Shown here in pieces: positions 32,589 through 41,230 of a stretch of DNA of 49,598 nt. The position numbers and the translations under genes were made by a program. Location: contig NZ_LNYE01000023.1 of NCBI RefSeq assembly GCF_001467695.1, positions 198,851 to 248,448 on the forward strand, read 5' to 3'. Within the stretch, counting starts at the first letter, position 1. Each line of letters opens with the position of its first letter. The notes under the pieces are model-generated. The model was not told the origin of the DNA and ran no database searches. It was given only the letters and a program-made list of their open reading frames with translations. Source of the DNA: Legionella gratiana. Its GTDB lineage: Bacteria > Pseudomonadota > Gammaproteobacteria > Legionellales > Legionellaceae.

Positions 32589-33938
32589 ATGCCAAAAGTT
32601 AGAGGCCCCAAAGACGGTGAAATTATAACCGCGAGTTTTGATGGAAAAGAGAAAAGCCTTTTTCCCTCATTAAAAACTACAAAGGATTTAGTTTTGCTGA
32701 GCATTCGAGGAAATGAATATTGCACAGGCGAATATTTAGGCGCTATTGTGAAACAAGCTGTTGCAACACATCAAACTCCTATTGACTATTCTGGCGCGAA
32801 AGGAAAAGCAACGTTCTTAATCGCTGATGAAATTTATTGGCATAATATCAAGCAGTTGACCTCTACTAAATCAGATGAGGAAGAGCTGAAACAAGAAGCC
32901 ATTACGATTGGTGATGATTATTTTCTAACTAATCTAGGTGCTTTTTTAGCTCCTTTAGATATGAGCATCGAGCAATTTCGTGATAATTATCCTGAAAAAT
33001 CAGTTGATGAAATAATTGCCATTATTAATGATTTAGCTGATAAACAAGGAAAAAATTTCGAAATAGTTCGTTGGCAAACATGGATTCAAAATACGAGCCA
33101 AGAAAAAATTAGTGAAATAATAAAGCTTTATGATTCAGTAGAGGGTCTTAAAGAATCTATTAATAGGACACAAGAGGATTTTGTTAAGCGTCATAGCAAA
33201 GACGGTAATGAAGAGTTATGGAGGCATCGCTCCCATGATTATCTTATTGAAGAAAGTCCCGCAGTGATGTGGTTAGCAGCTTCATTAGGTTACAATTTTG
33301 TGGTTTATCCCGGTGAAATTTTAGAGCCTTTTGAAGCAACAAAAGAATATCTTGTTGTTCCAAAGCATGTTGCTCGGATTTCACAGGGAAAAAATATTAT
33401 TGAGGAGTGTGATCATAGTGAGTATTGCATTCATGTCGACGATCCTTCCCGCTTAGTGAATTGGTTAGAAGTTAATTTTAAAAGAAGTCATCCGCCTAAA
33501 CAGCCTACAATTTCCGTAGAAAAACATACTCCTCTTATAGAGACCTTAACTCCTGTAGAGAGAAAAATAAGTTTTTTCTCTGCTCCACCAAAAACTAAAG
33601 GCAGTGTACTTAAAGAAAATGATGAGGATACTGGGATGGTGGTCTCTAATCAAAATGCACTTATGATTGCCTCAGCGCTTAATGGTGTGAGTAAAGGGCT
33701 TATTGATACATACTCGAATGGAAAAAAACCAGGAAAAAGCGCCTCTGTTTTATCTGAAGTATTTGCAGGAATTACCAGAGAAGTATTAGCAACTGATATT
33801 TCTGAGTCACAGAAGGTTAATTTTTTGGTAAATCTTATTAACGGTGTGATACAATCGAGCAATAAGTGTTCTTATACTTCTCCTGGAATTGAAAGTAGAT
33901 TGTTAGAGTATATGAATAAATCAACAACTTGTAGATAA
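32589..33938 (+). CDS. tRNA-dependent cyclodipeptide synthase, XYP type, with C-terminal extension
   Basis: CDPSs take two aminoacyl-tRNAs and make a cyclodipeptide through an acyl-enzyme on a serine. Compared from memory with AlbC (Ser37, Tyr178, Glu182, Tyr202), all four residues are present. LVLLSIRGNEY carries Ser38, SHDYLIEESP carries Tyr218 and Glu222 (same spacing of four), and FVVYPGE carries Tyr240. The strand ATFLIADEIYWHNI matches the VVYVDTHIDE strand. AlbC Asn40 is replaced by Gly41, and Tyr240 is followed by Pro241, the XYP subfamily signature. CDPSs are usually 220-290 aa; here residues from about 290 to 449 form an extra region rich in Ser, Thr and Lys, then helical. No oxidase or P450 tailoring gene lies nearby. 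Confidence 0.85.
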   Translation: MPKVRGPKDGEIITASFDGKEKSLFPSLKTTKDLVLLSIRGNEYCTGEYLGAIVKQAVATHQTPIDYSGAKGKATFLIADEIYWHNIKQLTSTKSDEEELKQEAITIGDDYFLTNLGAFLAPLDMSIEQFRDNYPEKSVDEIIAIINDLADKQGKNFEIVRWQTWIQNTSQEKISEIIKLYDSVEGLKESINRTQEDFVKRHSKDGNEELWRHRSHDYLIEESPAVMWLAASLGYNFVVYPGEILEPFEATKEYLVVPKHVARISQGKNIIEECDHSEYCIHVDDPSRLVNWLEVNFKRSHPPKQPTISVEKHTPLIETLTPVERKISFFSAPPKTKGSVLKENDEDTGMVVSNQNALMIASALNGVSKGLIDTYSNGKKPGKSASVLSEVFAGITREVLATDISESQKVNFLVNLINGVIQSSNKCSYTSPGIESRLLEYMNKSTTCR

Positions 33939-33948
33939 GGGCTGTTGA

Positions 33949-34211
33949 CAATCCTACTATCCTCGCTATTGGAATAGTAGAACGCTTGTTGAACAAGAAA
34001 AATTATTTGAGGCATATCAAGCGTCGGCTAAGAAAGTATCCTGTTCCAGTTTAGGCAGTATTTATCTGAAACGAGTCAACCTATAAGACATGAGCTTAGT
34101 CATATTTCTACCGCCCAATACTGGGATCTTTTAACAAGTGAACAGCGGCAGGAATTAATAACTGATTTTTCAGAACAACAAAAAGCAGCAACTACATTGA
34201 CCTTACATTAA
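33949..34211 (+). pseudogene. Frameshifted gene remnant, about 85 codons
   Basis: Two frames continue each other. The first reads YYPRYWNSRTLVEQEKLFEA followed by YQASAKKVS; after a shift near 34050 the second reads FQFRQYLSETSQPIRHELSH and then STAQYWDLLTSEQRQELITD, stopping at 34209-34211. The amino-acid composition is natural for both, and no start codon precedes it. It looks like the C-terminal tail of a lost larger protein directly behind the CDPS gene. Family not recognised. Confidence 0.5.
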
Positions 34212-34513
34212 GACCAGGGCGTAAGCATTCATGCAATGGTGCCAACTTCAGCAGGAAAGGATGAGGTTTCGGATCAACTCTAAGTTTTCGAAAGAATGTC
34301 ACCTTCTGCTTTCGTGGAGGTGGCGATACGTCAAGAGGCGAAGATTCGTCCTTAAATTGACGCCATTGCCTGAACGAATACGAGAGAGCATAAACTTAGA
34401 AAAAACATAGAAATTGCTGCGCATTTTACGGGATTCGTTTAGCGACATAAAAAGCATAGAAATGCCTTTTATGTCGAACTCACGTTAATTGATTATCTAG
34501 GCTATTTTGCATG
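34212..34513. other. Intergenic DNA with repeats
   Basis: About 300 bp after the remnant, mostly without coding potential. The second half holds the palindrome at 34428-34490. ACCTTCTGCTTTCGTGGAGGT near 34301 loosely recalls the CCTTCCGC-type palindromes at 24446 and 25513. Confidence 0.4.
34428..34490. repeat. Palindromic dispersed repeat, copy 3
   Basis: GCGACATAAAAAGCAT / AATGCCTTTTATGTCG arms are followed by AACTCACGTTAATT, identical in the last 20 bases to the right side of copy 1 (24709-24770). It ends 24 bp from the stop of the coiled-coil gene, so it may serve as its terminator. Confidence 0.65.
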
Positions 34514-35710
34514 TTATAATAAATTCTGAATTGCAATAGCTGCAGCACCTACAGCAATAGCTTGTAGCGTATATCTGCTGGGTAGATTCTTTTTAAAAAA
34601 TCCATAATAATCATTGTTGGAGGACGTTTCTAAATAAGAGGAATCATCTCCCTCTTTAATCTCAGATTTAGACTCAACACTTTTTTCTAATTCTTTATGA
34701 GAAAGCAATGTAAGTGTCGGCGTATGTTTTTTTTGTTGTATTTCGTTCTTTAGGGTAATTTCACTTTTAATTTTGACTTGCTCACATTCTAATTTTCGCA
34801 GCTGCTTTTGTAATTTTGCGCAATATACTTTGGGAGATCTGTTTTTAAGTTCCTGATTTAAATCATTTTTTGTGTGAATGAGATGTGCATGTGCTGCTTT
34901 TAAATTGTTGATCTCAGGTACTTCAATAAATAATGAGAGGAACCAATAAAAGGCCTTAGTGATAAACCATTTATTTTTCCATTCATTAGTTAATTGAAGA
35001 TAGTCTCGTTTTGCTTGTTTAAAAACAGATAATTTTTGATCAATTAAGTCCGCTTTAATTTTTAACTGATTCAATTTTTGGTTTAAAAATTCAAGTGATT
35101 TTTTGAGAGTGGTTATCTCATCGAGTGGAGGCAAATGGACTTTTGTTTCATTTTGGGGCTGTTCAACCGGGCAATTAAACGTTTTTACGAGTCTTGAAGT
35201 ATACTCGCTTATGGATTCTTCCTCTTTTTTTAAAAATAAGAGTTCATCAACATTTAAATTTTGTTTTTGGTAATATTGACGAATTTCTTGAAGTAAGGCT
35301 TGTGCTTGAATCGCCGTGGTGATTTTTTTTTGATTCATGGCATCAATGACTTTTTGTCGAAACCAATTGATAGACCCTTGATAACTTACATTCTGATAAT
35401 TGAGCAAATGTTGATAATAGATAATGGCAAAAATAAAGCTTTGGGCATTGGTTATTTTTGGTAAATAAAATGTATATTCGTGGTTATTAGTAGTATAGAA
35501 AATTTCATTTTGAAAGAGTTTTGCTTTTTCATGTAATTGATCCGATACCTGTTGGATTTCCAATAGCCCGAGTTTTTCTATGGTTAATCCAATTGCAATC
35601 AAATTTTGGGCAGTGGAAATTTGTCTTGTGCAGTCTATATCGTGAGTCGACATTTGAAGGTTATCAATACACTCTTTAAATTGTTGCCAATAGGTTGTCA
35701 TTGAAATCAT
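34514..35710 (-). CDS. Coiled-coil protein with hydrophobic C-terminus; candidate effector
   Basis: 398 aa. Residues 1-165 are helical and unrecognised. A coiled coil spans about 200-250 (LKKSLEFLNQKLNQLKIKAD). A hydrophobic stretch follows at about 255-268 (KAFYWFLSLFIEVP). A second coiled coil covers about 270-330 (LIHTKNDLNQELKNRSPKVY). An acidic Ser-rich segment (SKSEIKEGDDSSYLETSSNN) precedes the last 20 residues, which are hydrophobic (LQAIAVGAAAIAIQNLL) and could be a tail anchor. Such coiled-coil plus C-terminal membrane segments are common among Legionella effectors acting on host vesicle membranes. A GGAG lies about 10 nt before the ATG. Function unknown. Confidence 0.7.
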   Translation of the reverse strand: MISMTTYWQQFKECIDNLQMSTHDIDCTRQISTAQNLIAIGLTIEKLGLLEIQQVSDQLHEKAKLFQNEIFYTTNNHEYTFYLPKITNAQSFIFAIIYYQHLLNYQNVSYQGSINWFRQKVIDAMNQKKITTAIQAQALLQEIRQYYQKQNLNVDELLFLKKEEESISEYTSRLVKTFNCPVEQPQNETKVHLPPLDEITTLKKSLEFLNQKLNQLKIKADLIDQKLSVFKQAKRDYLQLTNEWKNKWFITKAFYWFLSLFIEVPEINNLKAAHAHLIHTKNDLNQELKNRSPKVYCAKLQKQLRKLECEQVKIKSEITLKNEIQQKKHTPTLTLLSHKELEKSVESKSEIKEGDDSSYLETSSNNDYYGFFKKNLPSRYTLQAIAVGAAAIAIQNLL

Positions 35711-35823
35711 GATAAATGACTCTCCAGAATGATGAATATCTTTCTAATGTAAACTGCTCATTTGAAAAAAGCTATCATTGAGGAAAAATTATTTTTTGAA
35801 GCAAATTAAAGCAACATAGGGTG

Positions 35824-35881
35824 TGTTGACAATTCATGCTTACCGTAGGTGCCGCGTAGTCGGGGAGAAGAATTGTCAACA
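35824..35881. terminator. Inverted repeat between two minus-strand genes
   Basis: TGTTGACAATTC / GAATTGTCAACA, 12 bp, with a 34-nt GC-richer loop. It lies 50 bp after the DUF2157-like gene stop and upstream of the coiled-coil gene. TGTTGACAAT also occurs at 33944-33953. It could be a terminator or the remains of a small transposable element. Confidence 0.35.
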
Positions 35882-35910
35882 TGCCTTAATTTTGAGTGTA
35901 TTTTACCTAT

Positions 35911-35934
35911 CCCTTTTATGTCGAGCTACGTTAA
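35911..35934. repeat. Half copy of the palindromic dispersed repeat
   Basis: CCCTTTTATGTCGAGCTACGTTAA is one arm of the family seen at 24709, 26711 and 34428. It overlaps the last codon of the DUF2157-like gene, so this repeat has supplied its stop region. Confidence 0.5.
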
Positions 35935-36971
35935 ATTAATTGATCGCGTGCTTGCAAAAGTTCCTGCAGTGATTTGGGTAGTATTTTACGTAGTGCGGCA
36001 GTCATTCTCTGTTCATTTTTCTGCCAAAGTATGCCTAGATAAATAATACCTAATCCAATTACAGTAAGAATTATAGGGAAGAGGTAGCTGTCTTTAAATA
36101 TATCATAAGCCAGATGTCCTAAATAAAAACAAACTCCAATTCCACCAAAAACAGTAAATACTTTTCTACTTAAAATTATTCCGATTAAAATGAGTAAGAG
36201 ATTAATACATAAGTAGATAAATTTAGACAGTTCAGAGTCTGAATGTTGTGCGCTTAAGCCGCCCCAAAATGTAAGTACACCAAAGATATACAACCAAAAA
36301 GCAAAATCTTCAGACTGTCTCGATCGAAGATCGACCCAAAACCCAATAAATATAATAATTAATCCAAAATACATAGAAACTTTAGCACTAAGTTCAAAAG
36401 AACTCTCTCCGCCTGTAAGCATGGCAGTAAGATCCATGGACATATACCATAATGTAATTGCTATGGGCATAACCATGAATGAATAGCGATAAATCCACGC
36501 CATAATAATGCCAACAGCAAGAGTACCTAGCTCCATAAAGATCCAATGCCATTTTATATAATAATTATATTCACGAAAAACAGTATCATCTGGAGGCCAC
36601 CACCCCATTCCTTTTTGAAGTCCGTAAATCGCCAATGGGCTAAGAAATATTACAAATGTGGCGCAGATTTCAGCTGGAACGATAAACCCTTTTTTGTTAA
36701 AAATATCTGATAAGGATAATCCTAATATGGCGTAACAGATGCAGAGGAATAATATTCCCCAACCTCCAAAAAGTTCCCAACCTAAAGTCATAAATAAGCT
36801 CATTGCACTAATTGCTATCAATCCTCCTAAATAATAAAGAACATTAGTTAACCCAAATCCTTTATTTTGACCGGGTTGTTTTCTAATAAATTCAATAAGT
36901 TCTTCTGATTGCTTTTGGGTAATGATTTTTGCTTCTACGGCTTTATTGATGATTTCTCGAGTAAGATTCAT
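35931..36971 (-). CDS. DUF2157-like polytopic membrane protein
   Basis: 346 aa from the ATG at 36971, which is preceded by AAGGAT; an in-frame TTG at 37001 would add ten residues. The N-terminal cytoplasmic helix region (TREIINKAVEAKIITQKQSE, ELIEFIR) is the typical DUF2157 start, followed by eight or more hydrophobic helices (VLYYLGGLIAISAMSLFMTL, GILFLCICYAILGLSLSDIF and so on). The C-terminus is basic (ALRKILPKSLQELLQARDQLI). Function unknown; inner membrane. It lies 105 bp downstream of the DUF945 gene on the same strand, so the two may be cotranscribed. Confidence 0.75.
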   Translation of the reverse strand: MNLTREIINKAVEAKIITQKQSEELIEFIRKQPGQNKGFGLTNVLYYLGGLIAISAMSLFMTLGWELFGGWGILFLCICYAILGLSLSDIFNKKGFIVPAEICATFVIFLSPLAIYGLQKGMGWWPPDDTVFREYNYYIKWHWIFMELGTLAVGIIMAWIYRYSFMVMPIAITLWYMSMDLTAMLTGGESSFELSAKVSMYFGLIIIFIGFWVDLRSRQSEDFAFWLYIFGVLTFWGGLSAQHSDSELSKFIYLCINLLLILIGIILSRKVFTVFGGIGVCFYLGHLAYDIFKDSYLFPIILTVIGLGIIYLGILWQKNEQRMTAALRKILPKSLQELLQARDQLI

Positions 36972-37076
36972 TACTGCATCCTTGAGCATGTCTTTTATCA
37001 ATTATAGCGTAGAAATTTAATTTAAAATGACCACTATGTGCTGTGCGAGTTGCTCCATGAAACAAGAGGACGAAAC

Positions 37077-38480
37077 TTAGTGCAGCATATTGGGAGTAAA
37101 TCGTTTTCCATTCACAATAATTTGTTGGTTTTCTAATTTAAACTGAAGTACGTAATCCTTATCTTCAATTTTTAAGAAACCTTTTTCTAATAATTTTTGT
37201 AATATTTTTTCAGATTGATTCTTCGCCTCCTCATCTAAATCTAAATTAGTTGGAATTGGTGTCGGAGTTACAAGGGATTGCGGTAGTGTTGCCGGATTTT
37301 GAGATGTCTGTTCTTTGTTTTGGCGACTTAGATTACTTTTAATTGAGGCAATCATCAGTTTTTTGACTGCTGCAATAGGTGCTTTAAAATAGCCTTGGCC
37401 TTGAGCTTGTTGCATCGCTTTCGATAAGTCATTTATCTCTGTTTGTGGCAGTGATATTTTAAAATTACCTACAACTTTCCCTTCAGGTAAATTGATAATC
37501 ATTTCAGAAAGTTCTAATACAGGTCCTTTGCGAAGTAGTTTCGGTAATTCAGTAGCGAAGCCCAATGCCACAAGATTAGAATCATTGTTTTGCAACATAC
37601 TGAATGTTTGTTTATTGAGCTTGGCCATAGCTTCTGGATCTAAGTTTTTTAAACTTAATGTCATAAGAATCGGACCATAGTTTTGATTGTTGGCGAATAA
37701 TTTTTGTAATGAAAGTGTGTAATCAAAGTTTAATGTCCCATTGGTGACATCAGAATCCAATATAAAATCAAATTTCTCTAAATTAAATATGCTTTGATTG
37801 GTTGAATTTATGAAAATAGAAGAAATAGTAACATGGGATTGACCAGCCCATAACCATTCTTGAATACGTTTTGAGTTAAATGTATGGGTTATTCTGCCTA
37901 TTTTGAAATGAGTGTCATTGGCAGAGCCATCAATGCCATAGAGTTTTAAATAGCTATCTAGATTATCTACAGTTGAAGAAAAACGGACTAAAGCGCTTAA
38001 TCCCATCCAATTGAATTGAAATTCGTTATTATTGGATGTTTCTTTACCATGTATCTTAAAAGAGGGGAGATCGTATTTTATAATGATTTGGTTTAAATAA
38101 TTGATGAATACTCCATAATGAGTTTCAGGTTGAGTTGTAATTGCGCCAACTCCAAAACGTACTCCATTATTTGTAAAGAGAATAGGGCCATGTTTGATTG
38201 TGATAGGTAGCGTCATTTCAAAATCAAGAGGAGGCTCCGTTTTGGGAACATTATTTTTATCTGTAATTGTTTGCTCAGGTATATGCATTCTGAATACCCA
38301 TAGGGCTTTAGATGAAAACCAGCCACGTTGATATTTATCAATTTGAACGCTCATTATAGAAGATTGGGGAATTGTATTGATGACGTTATTCAGGGTATTT
38401 TTCACCATAAAACCCATGACGTAATAAATAATAAAAATAAGCACTACTAGAGATAAGAAAAGTCCAATCCATTTTTTCAT
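37077..38480 (-). CDS. DUF945 (YdgA-like) family protein
   Basis: 467 aa with an N-terminal membrane anchor (KWIGLFLSLVVLIFIIYYVM, about 3-25) and a long periplasmic part. The family pattern appears at once after the anchor: SSIMSVQIDKYQRGWFSSKA, where Y-x-R-G-W-F-x-S is the DUF945 hallmark. Further on, TLPITIKHGPILFTNNGVRF is the conserved I-x-H-G-P strand and ELPKLLRKGPVLELSEMIIN a second one. A Pro/Thr-rich linker (TLPQSLVTPTPIPTNLDLDE) precedes the C-terminal helix-strand unit (FLKIEDKDYVLQFKLENQQI). Function in bacteria is not established. Weak ribosome binding site. Confidence 0.88.
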   Translation of the reverse strand: MKKWIGLFLSLVVLIFIIYYVMGFMVKNTLNNVINTIPQSSIMSVQIDKYQRGWFSSKALWVFRMHIPEQTITDKNNVPKTEPPLDFEMTLPITIKHGPILFTNNGVRFGVGAITTQPETHYGVFINYLNQIIIKYDLPSFKIHGKETSNNNEFQFNWMGLSALVRFSSTVDNLDSYLKLYGIDGSANDTHFKIGRITHTFNSKRIQEWLWAGQSHVTISSIFINSTNQSIFNLEKFDFILDSDVTNGTLNFDYTLSLQKLFANNQNYGPILMTLSLKNLDPEAMAKLNKQTFSMLQNNDSNLVALGFATELPKLLRKGPVLELSEMIINLPEGKVVGNFKISLPQTEINDLSKAMQQAQGQGYFKAPIAAVKKLMIASIKSNLSRQNKEQTSQNPATLPQSLVTPTPIPTNLDLDEEAKNQSEKILQKLLEKGFLKIEDKDYVLQFKLENQQIIVNGKRFTPNMLH

Positions 38481-39085
38481 TATGATTCAAACTGTATTCC
38501 GTTGCTTTTGTAATTTAGTAATAGTCTAAAAACCTTATTTTGTAAAATGAGTAAGAGGTGATTCGCAGCAGAGAATATAACTTTTGTAGCATGCTAAAGC
38601 GCTCTATCAACTTGGTCAAATCTACGTGTATCGATACAAGTTGATGCTAAATTAGCTTGATCGCTTTTATCTAAAAAACCATTAGAGTGCGGGCAATCTA
38701 CCCAACAATTATGGAGTAAAATTAGTTGTCATTTTTTGCTTATTTGAATTTACACAACTTTAGAGTAGTATGATTAATGCCTTAGCTGCAGATAGAGTTA
38801 TATTGGTCATCAAAAACAATTGATAAGCTATTTTTGCTGGATTGGACGGAGGGCATTAATGAAAAAGATCCTCTATCATTGGGGTTGTTCTGAAATAGTT
38901 TAGCTAGTGATTTATTAGCCCAGTACCATGGGTTCGTAGCATTAGCGCGACAATCTAGGATAGTACCATTAGTGCAGGAGTGGTTTTGGGAAATGGAGCC
39001 AAAAACGAAAATTTTTTACCCAGAACTAGATCGACACAGAAATCTATTTTTTTAAAATCGTACATATTTTCATAAGGACATGGGT
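38481..39085. other. Intergenic region containing a gene remnant
   Basis: 600 bp between the DUF945 gene and the secreted propeller protein. The right half contains the remnant at 38786-39055. The left half has no recognised content. The promoter of the secreted-protein gene must overlap the remnant. Confidence 0.4.
38786..39055 (+). pseudogene. Remnant coding segment with one internal stop
   Basis: A 90-codon frame interrupted only by TGA at 38891 reads ELYWSSKTIDKLFLLDWTEG before the stop. After it come NSLASDLLAQYHGFVALARQ and VPLVQEWFWEMEPKTKIFYP, ending at TAA 39053-39055. There is no start codon or ribosome binding site. The composition is protein-like. I do not recognise the family. 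It probably is the C-terminal part of a decayed gene. Confidence 0.5.
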
Positions 39086-41044
39086 ATGAAAAAGATATCA
39101 ATAAATAAAATAATCACTGGAGTATTGTTACTCTCTATGGTAACAATAGCGCAAGCAGCAGCTCCTTTATGGACATTTACACCTGATGATAATTTTCCAC
39201 CCGTAGTGAATGTAAGTAGCACGGGAAGCGCAACAATTAAGTATATTGTTCAAAATCATTCTTCTAAACCACATAGTTTAGTTATCGAACCCATTCAGGG
39301 AATAAGCCAAACCGCTCCTTGTGATGTTAAAGGGAAGGGGACTTGTGATTTGGTATTAACTGTTACAGGCAGTGCCTTGCCAACAAATGGTGTTTCTGGT
39401 GGTCCTTCTCTTTGTCAGAAGAGCCCTAATGGGGCACCAAATCCAAATCAATGTTACCAACCTACTAGCCCCGGAAAACATTTACAAGTGACTAAAGTCA
39501 GTGGGCCAATAGCAAGTATCACTGTTAATCCAAACTTATTAAACCTCACTGTGAATGGTGCTTTTGGACAGGTTACAGTACAAAATACGTCTGCTACAAC
39601 TGCAGTTGAAGGTTTGACTGCTTTGATACCACCAGGCAGTCAGGTAACTGTAGATCCTAGTCATACTACATGTACCAATACACTGCCCGAGAATCAATCG
39701 TGTATCTTTGCATTTCTTCCAGGTAATACAGTAGAGCACATTACCATAGAAATAACGGGAAGCAATGTCACAGCAGCAGTCCCAGTAACCGTTAATGTGT
39801 CATCCGCCAGCCAAGCTACGATTACGGTTAATCCAAATCAATTAAACCTCACTGTGAATGGTACTTCTGGCCAGGTTTCAGTACAAAATACATCTGCTAC
39901 AACTGCGGTTGAAGGTTTGACTGCTTTGATCCCCGCAGGCAGTCAGATAACTGTAGCTTCTAGTACCACATGTACCAATACATTACCGGCAAACCAAAGT
40001 TGTATTTTTGGATTTTTGCCAGGTAACGTAGCAGAGGATATCTTTGTAACTATTTCGGGAAGTAATACTGCATCTGGTGTTCCTGTACGTATTATCGTTA
40101 CAAACAATACAATGAGTTCTCTTGCATTCGTAGGTGCATCAACAGCTCCTTATGTAAACCGTTGTACTATTACTAATGGAAGTTTTAATACTGCATGCCA
40201 ACCAACAGGAGACTATAATTTTACCCAATCGATTATTCAAATAGTTATTAATTCTACAGGTAATAAAGCTTATTTGGTTCAGTTTGATAGCCAGGGCCAG
40301 CCACTTCCTGTTATTGTATGTAATATAACCTCACAAGGTGATTTGACTGGATGCACCTCAGCCACTCCAACAACTTGGCCATACTCTTTGTTGAGTTTGG
40401 CTCTTAACAATAATGGAAAGGCCTATTTTACAACCAATATTACACCGCCTGCTAATTCATCAAGTCTTTATTCTTGCGATGTAGATAGTGCGTCTGGATT
40501 CTTTATTAATTGTAATCCTATCATTGCTTTTGATCCGGGTACTGTTGCCCCTGGAATAACGCTCAACACGAGTAATCAAAAGGCTTATGTGAGCTATAAT
40601 AGTTTCATCGCTGGCACCTTAATAGATGGGATTTTTGAGTGTGATTTTGTAACTAATAGTTGTATCCCAAGACCAATGACTTTGAATTTTAGCAATTGGT
40701 TCTTCGGTAATCTAGTTCTTGATCCTTCTAATACTTATCTTTATGTTGTGGGCAATCAAGATGGTGATCAGAGTAAAGGAAATATTTTCCAATGTAATCC
40801 TAGTACATCCCCGATGAACTGTAGCCTTTCTTTTCCTATTAATGGGAATGGAATAGTTTTCGGAAGTAATATTGCTTTCGGTGAAAAGATCGTTGCAGGT
40901 CATAATCAACCTCAATTGTATGTAACTACTCCAAATACGGTAACTAGTTGTGATCTGAATAATAATGGGGATCTTAACAACTGTACCCAGGGTAGTGCTA
41001 CAATTAACGGAGCATCAGGTCTTGCTGTAAATCCAAATACCTAA
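39086..41044 (+). CDS. Secreted protein with two Ig-like modules and a beta-propeller-like region
   Basis: 652 aa from the ATG at 39086, chosen because AAGGA lies 7 nt upstream (an ATG at 39080 is too close). The signal peptide ends TIAQAAAP. Residues about 25-145 form a first beta-sandwich with several cysteines. Two nearly identical 101-aa modules follow (NLTVNG...GQVTVQNTSATTAVEGLTAL, CTNTLPENQSCIFAFLPGN), each with one cysteine pair. From about 340 to the end come repeats of the form NKAYLVQFD, GKAYFTTN, QKAYVSYN, TYLYVVGN and QPQLYVTT, which fit YVTN/lactonase-type propeller blades. It is probably surface or type II secreted. Thr/Asn-rich composition throughout. Confidence 0.8.
   Translation: MKKISINKIITGVLLLSMVTIAQAAAPLWTFTPDDNFPPVVNVSSTGSATIKYIVQNHSSKPHSLVIEPIQGISQTAPCDVKGKGTCDLVLTVTGSALPTNGVSGGPSLCQKSPNGAPNPNQCYQPTSPGKHLQVTKVSGPIASITVNPNLLNLTVNGAFGQVTVQNTSATTAVEGLTALIPPGSQVTVDPSHTTCTNTLPENQSCIFAFLPGNTVEHITIEITGSNVTAAVPVTVNVSSASQATITVNPNQLNLTVNGTSGQVSVQNTSATTAVEGLTALIPAGSQITVASSTTCTNTLPANQSCIFGFLPGNVAEDIFVTISGSNTASGVPVRIIVTNNTMSSLAFVGASTAPYVNRCTITNGSFNTACQPTGDYNFTQSIIQIVINSTGNKAYLVQFDSQGQPLPVIVCNITSQGDLTGCTSATPTTWPYSLLSLALNNNGKAYFTTNITPPANSSSLYSCDVDSASGFFINCNPIIAFDPGTVAPGITLNTSNQKAYVSYNSFIAGTLIDGIFECDFVTNSCIPRPMTLNFSNWFFGNLVLDPSNTYLYVVGNQDGDQSKGNIFQCNPSTSPMNCSLSFPINGNGIVFGSNIAFGEKIVAGHNQPQLYVTTPNTVTSCDLNNNGDLNNCTQGSATINGASGLAVNPNT
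39515..40093 (+). repeat. Tandem duplication of an Ig-like module, period 303 bp
   Basis: AACCTCACTGTGAATGGT starts at 39541 and again at 39844, and similarity covers most of each 303-bp unit, including ACATGTACCAATACA. High nucleotide identity indicates a recent duplication or gene conversion inside the secreted-protein gene. Confidence 0.75.
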
Positions 41045-41053
41045 TCAGTTTAT

Positions 41054-41094
41054 TGTGAGTATCGTTTATTTTTATAGAATTTATGATACTCACA
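41054..41094. terminator. Hairpin after the secreted-protein gene
   Basis: A 10-bp perfect stem, TGTGAGTATC / GATACTCACA, with a T-rich 21-nt loop, starts 10 bp after the stop. No T-tract follows. It is a likely transcript end between convergent genes. Confidence 0.45.
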
Positions 41095-41230
41095 TATAAG
41101 TAAGCTATACTTTCGAGTCTTTGGTGTTGTTGTATGGATAAAGTTGTAGGTTGGACCTTGGCCCCCACCTATGATTATTAGGAGTATCCACGCAACAATG
41201 CCAGTCTTTTAGTGAGTTTGAAAAGAAGCC

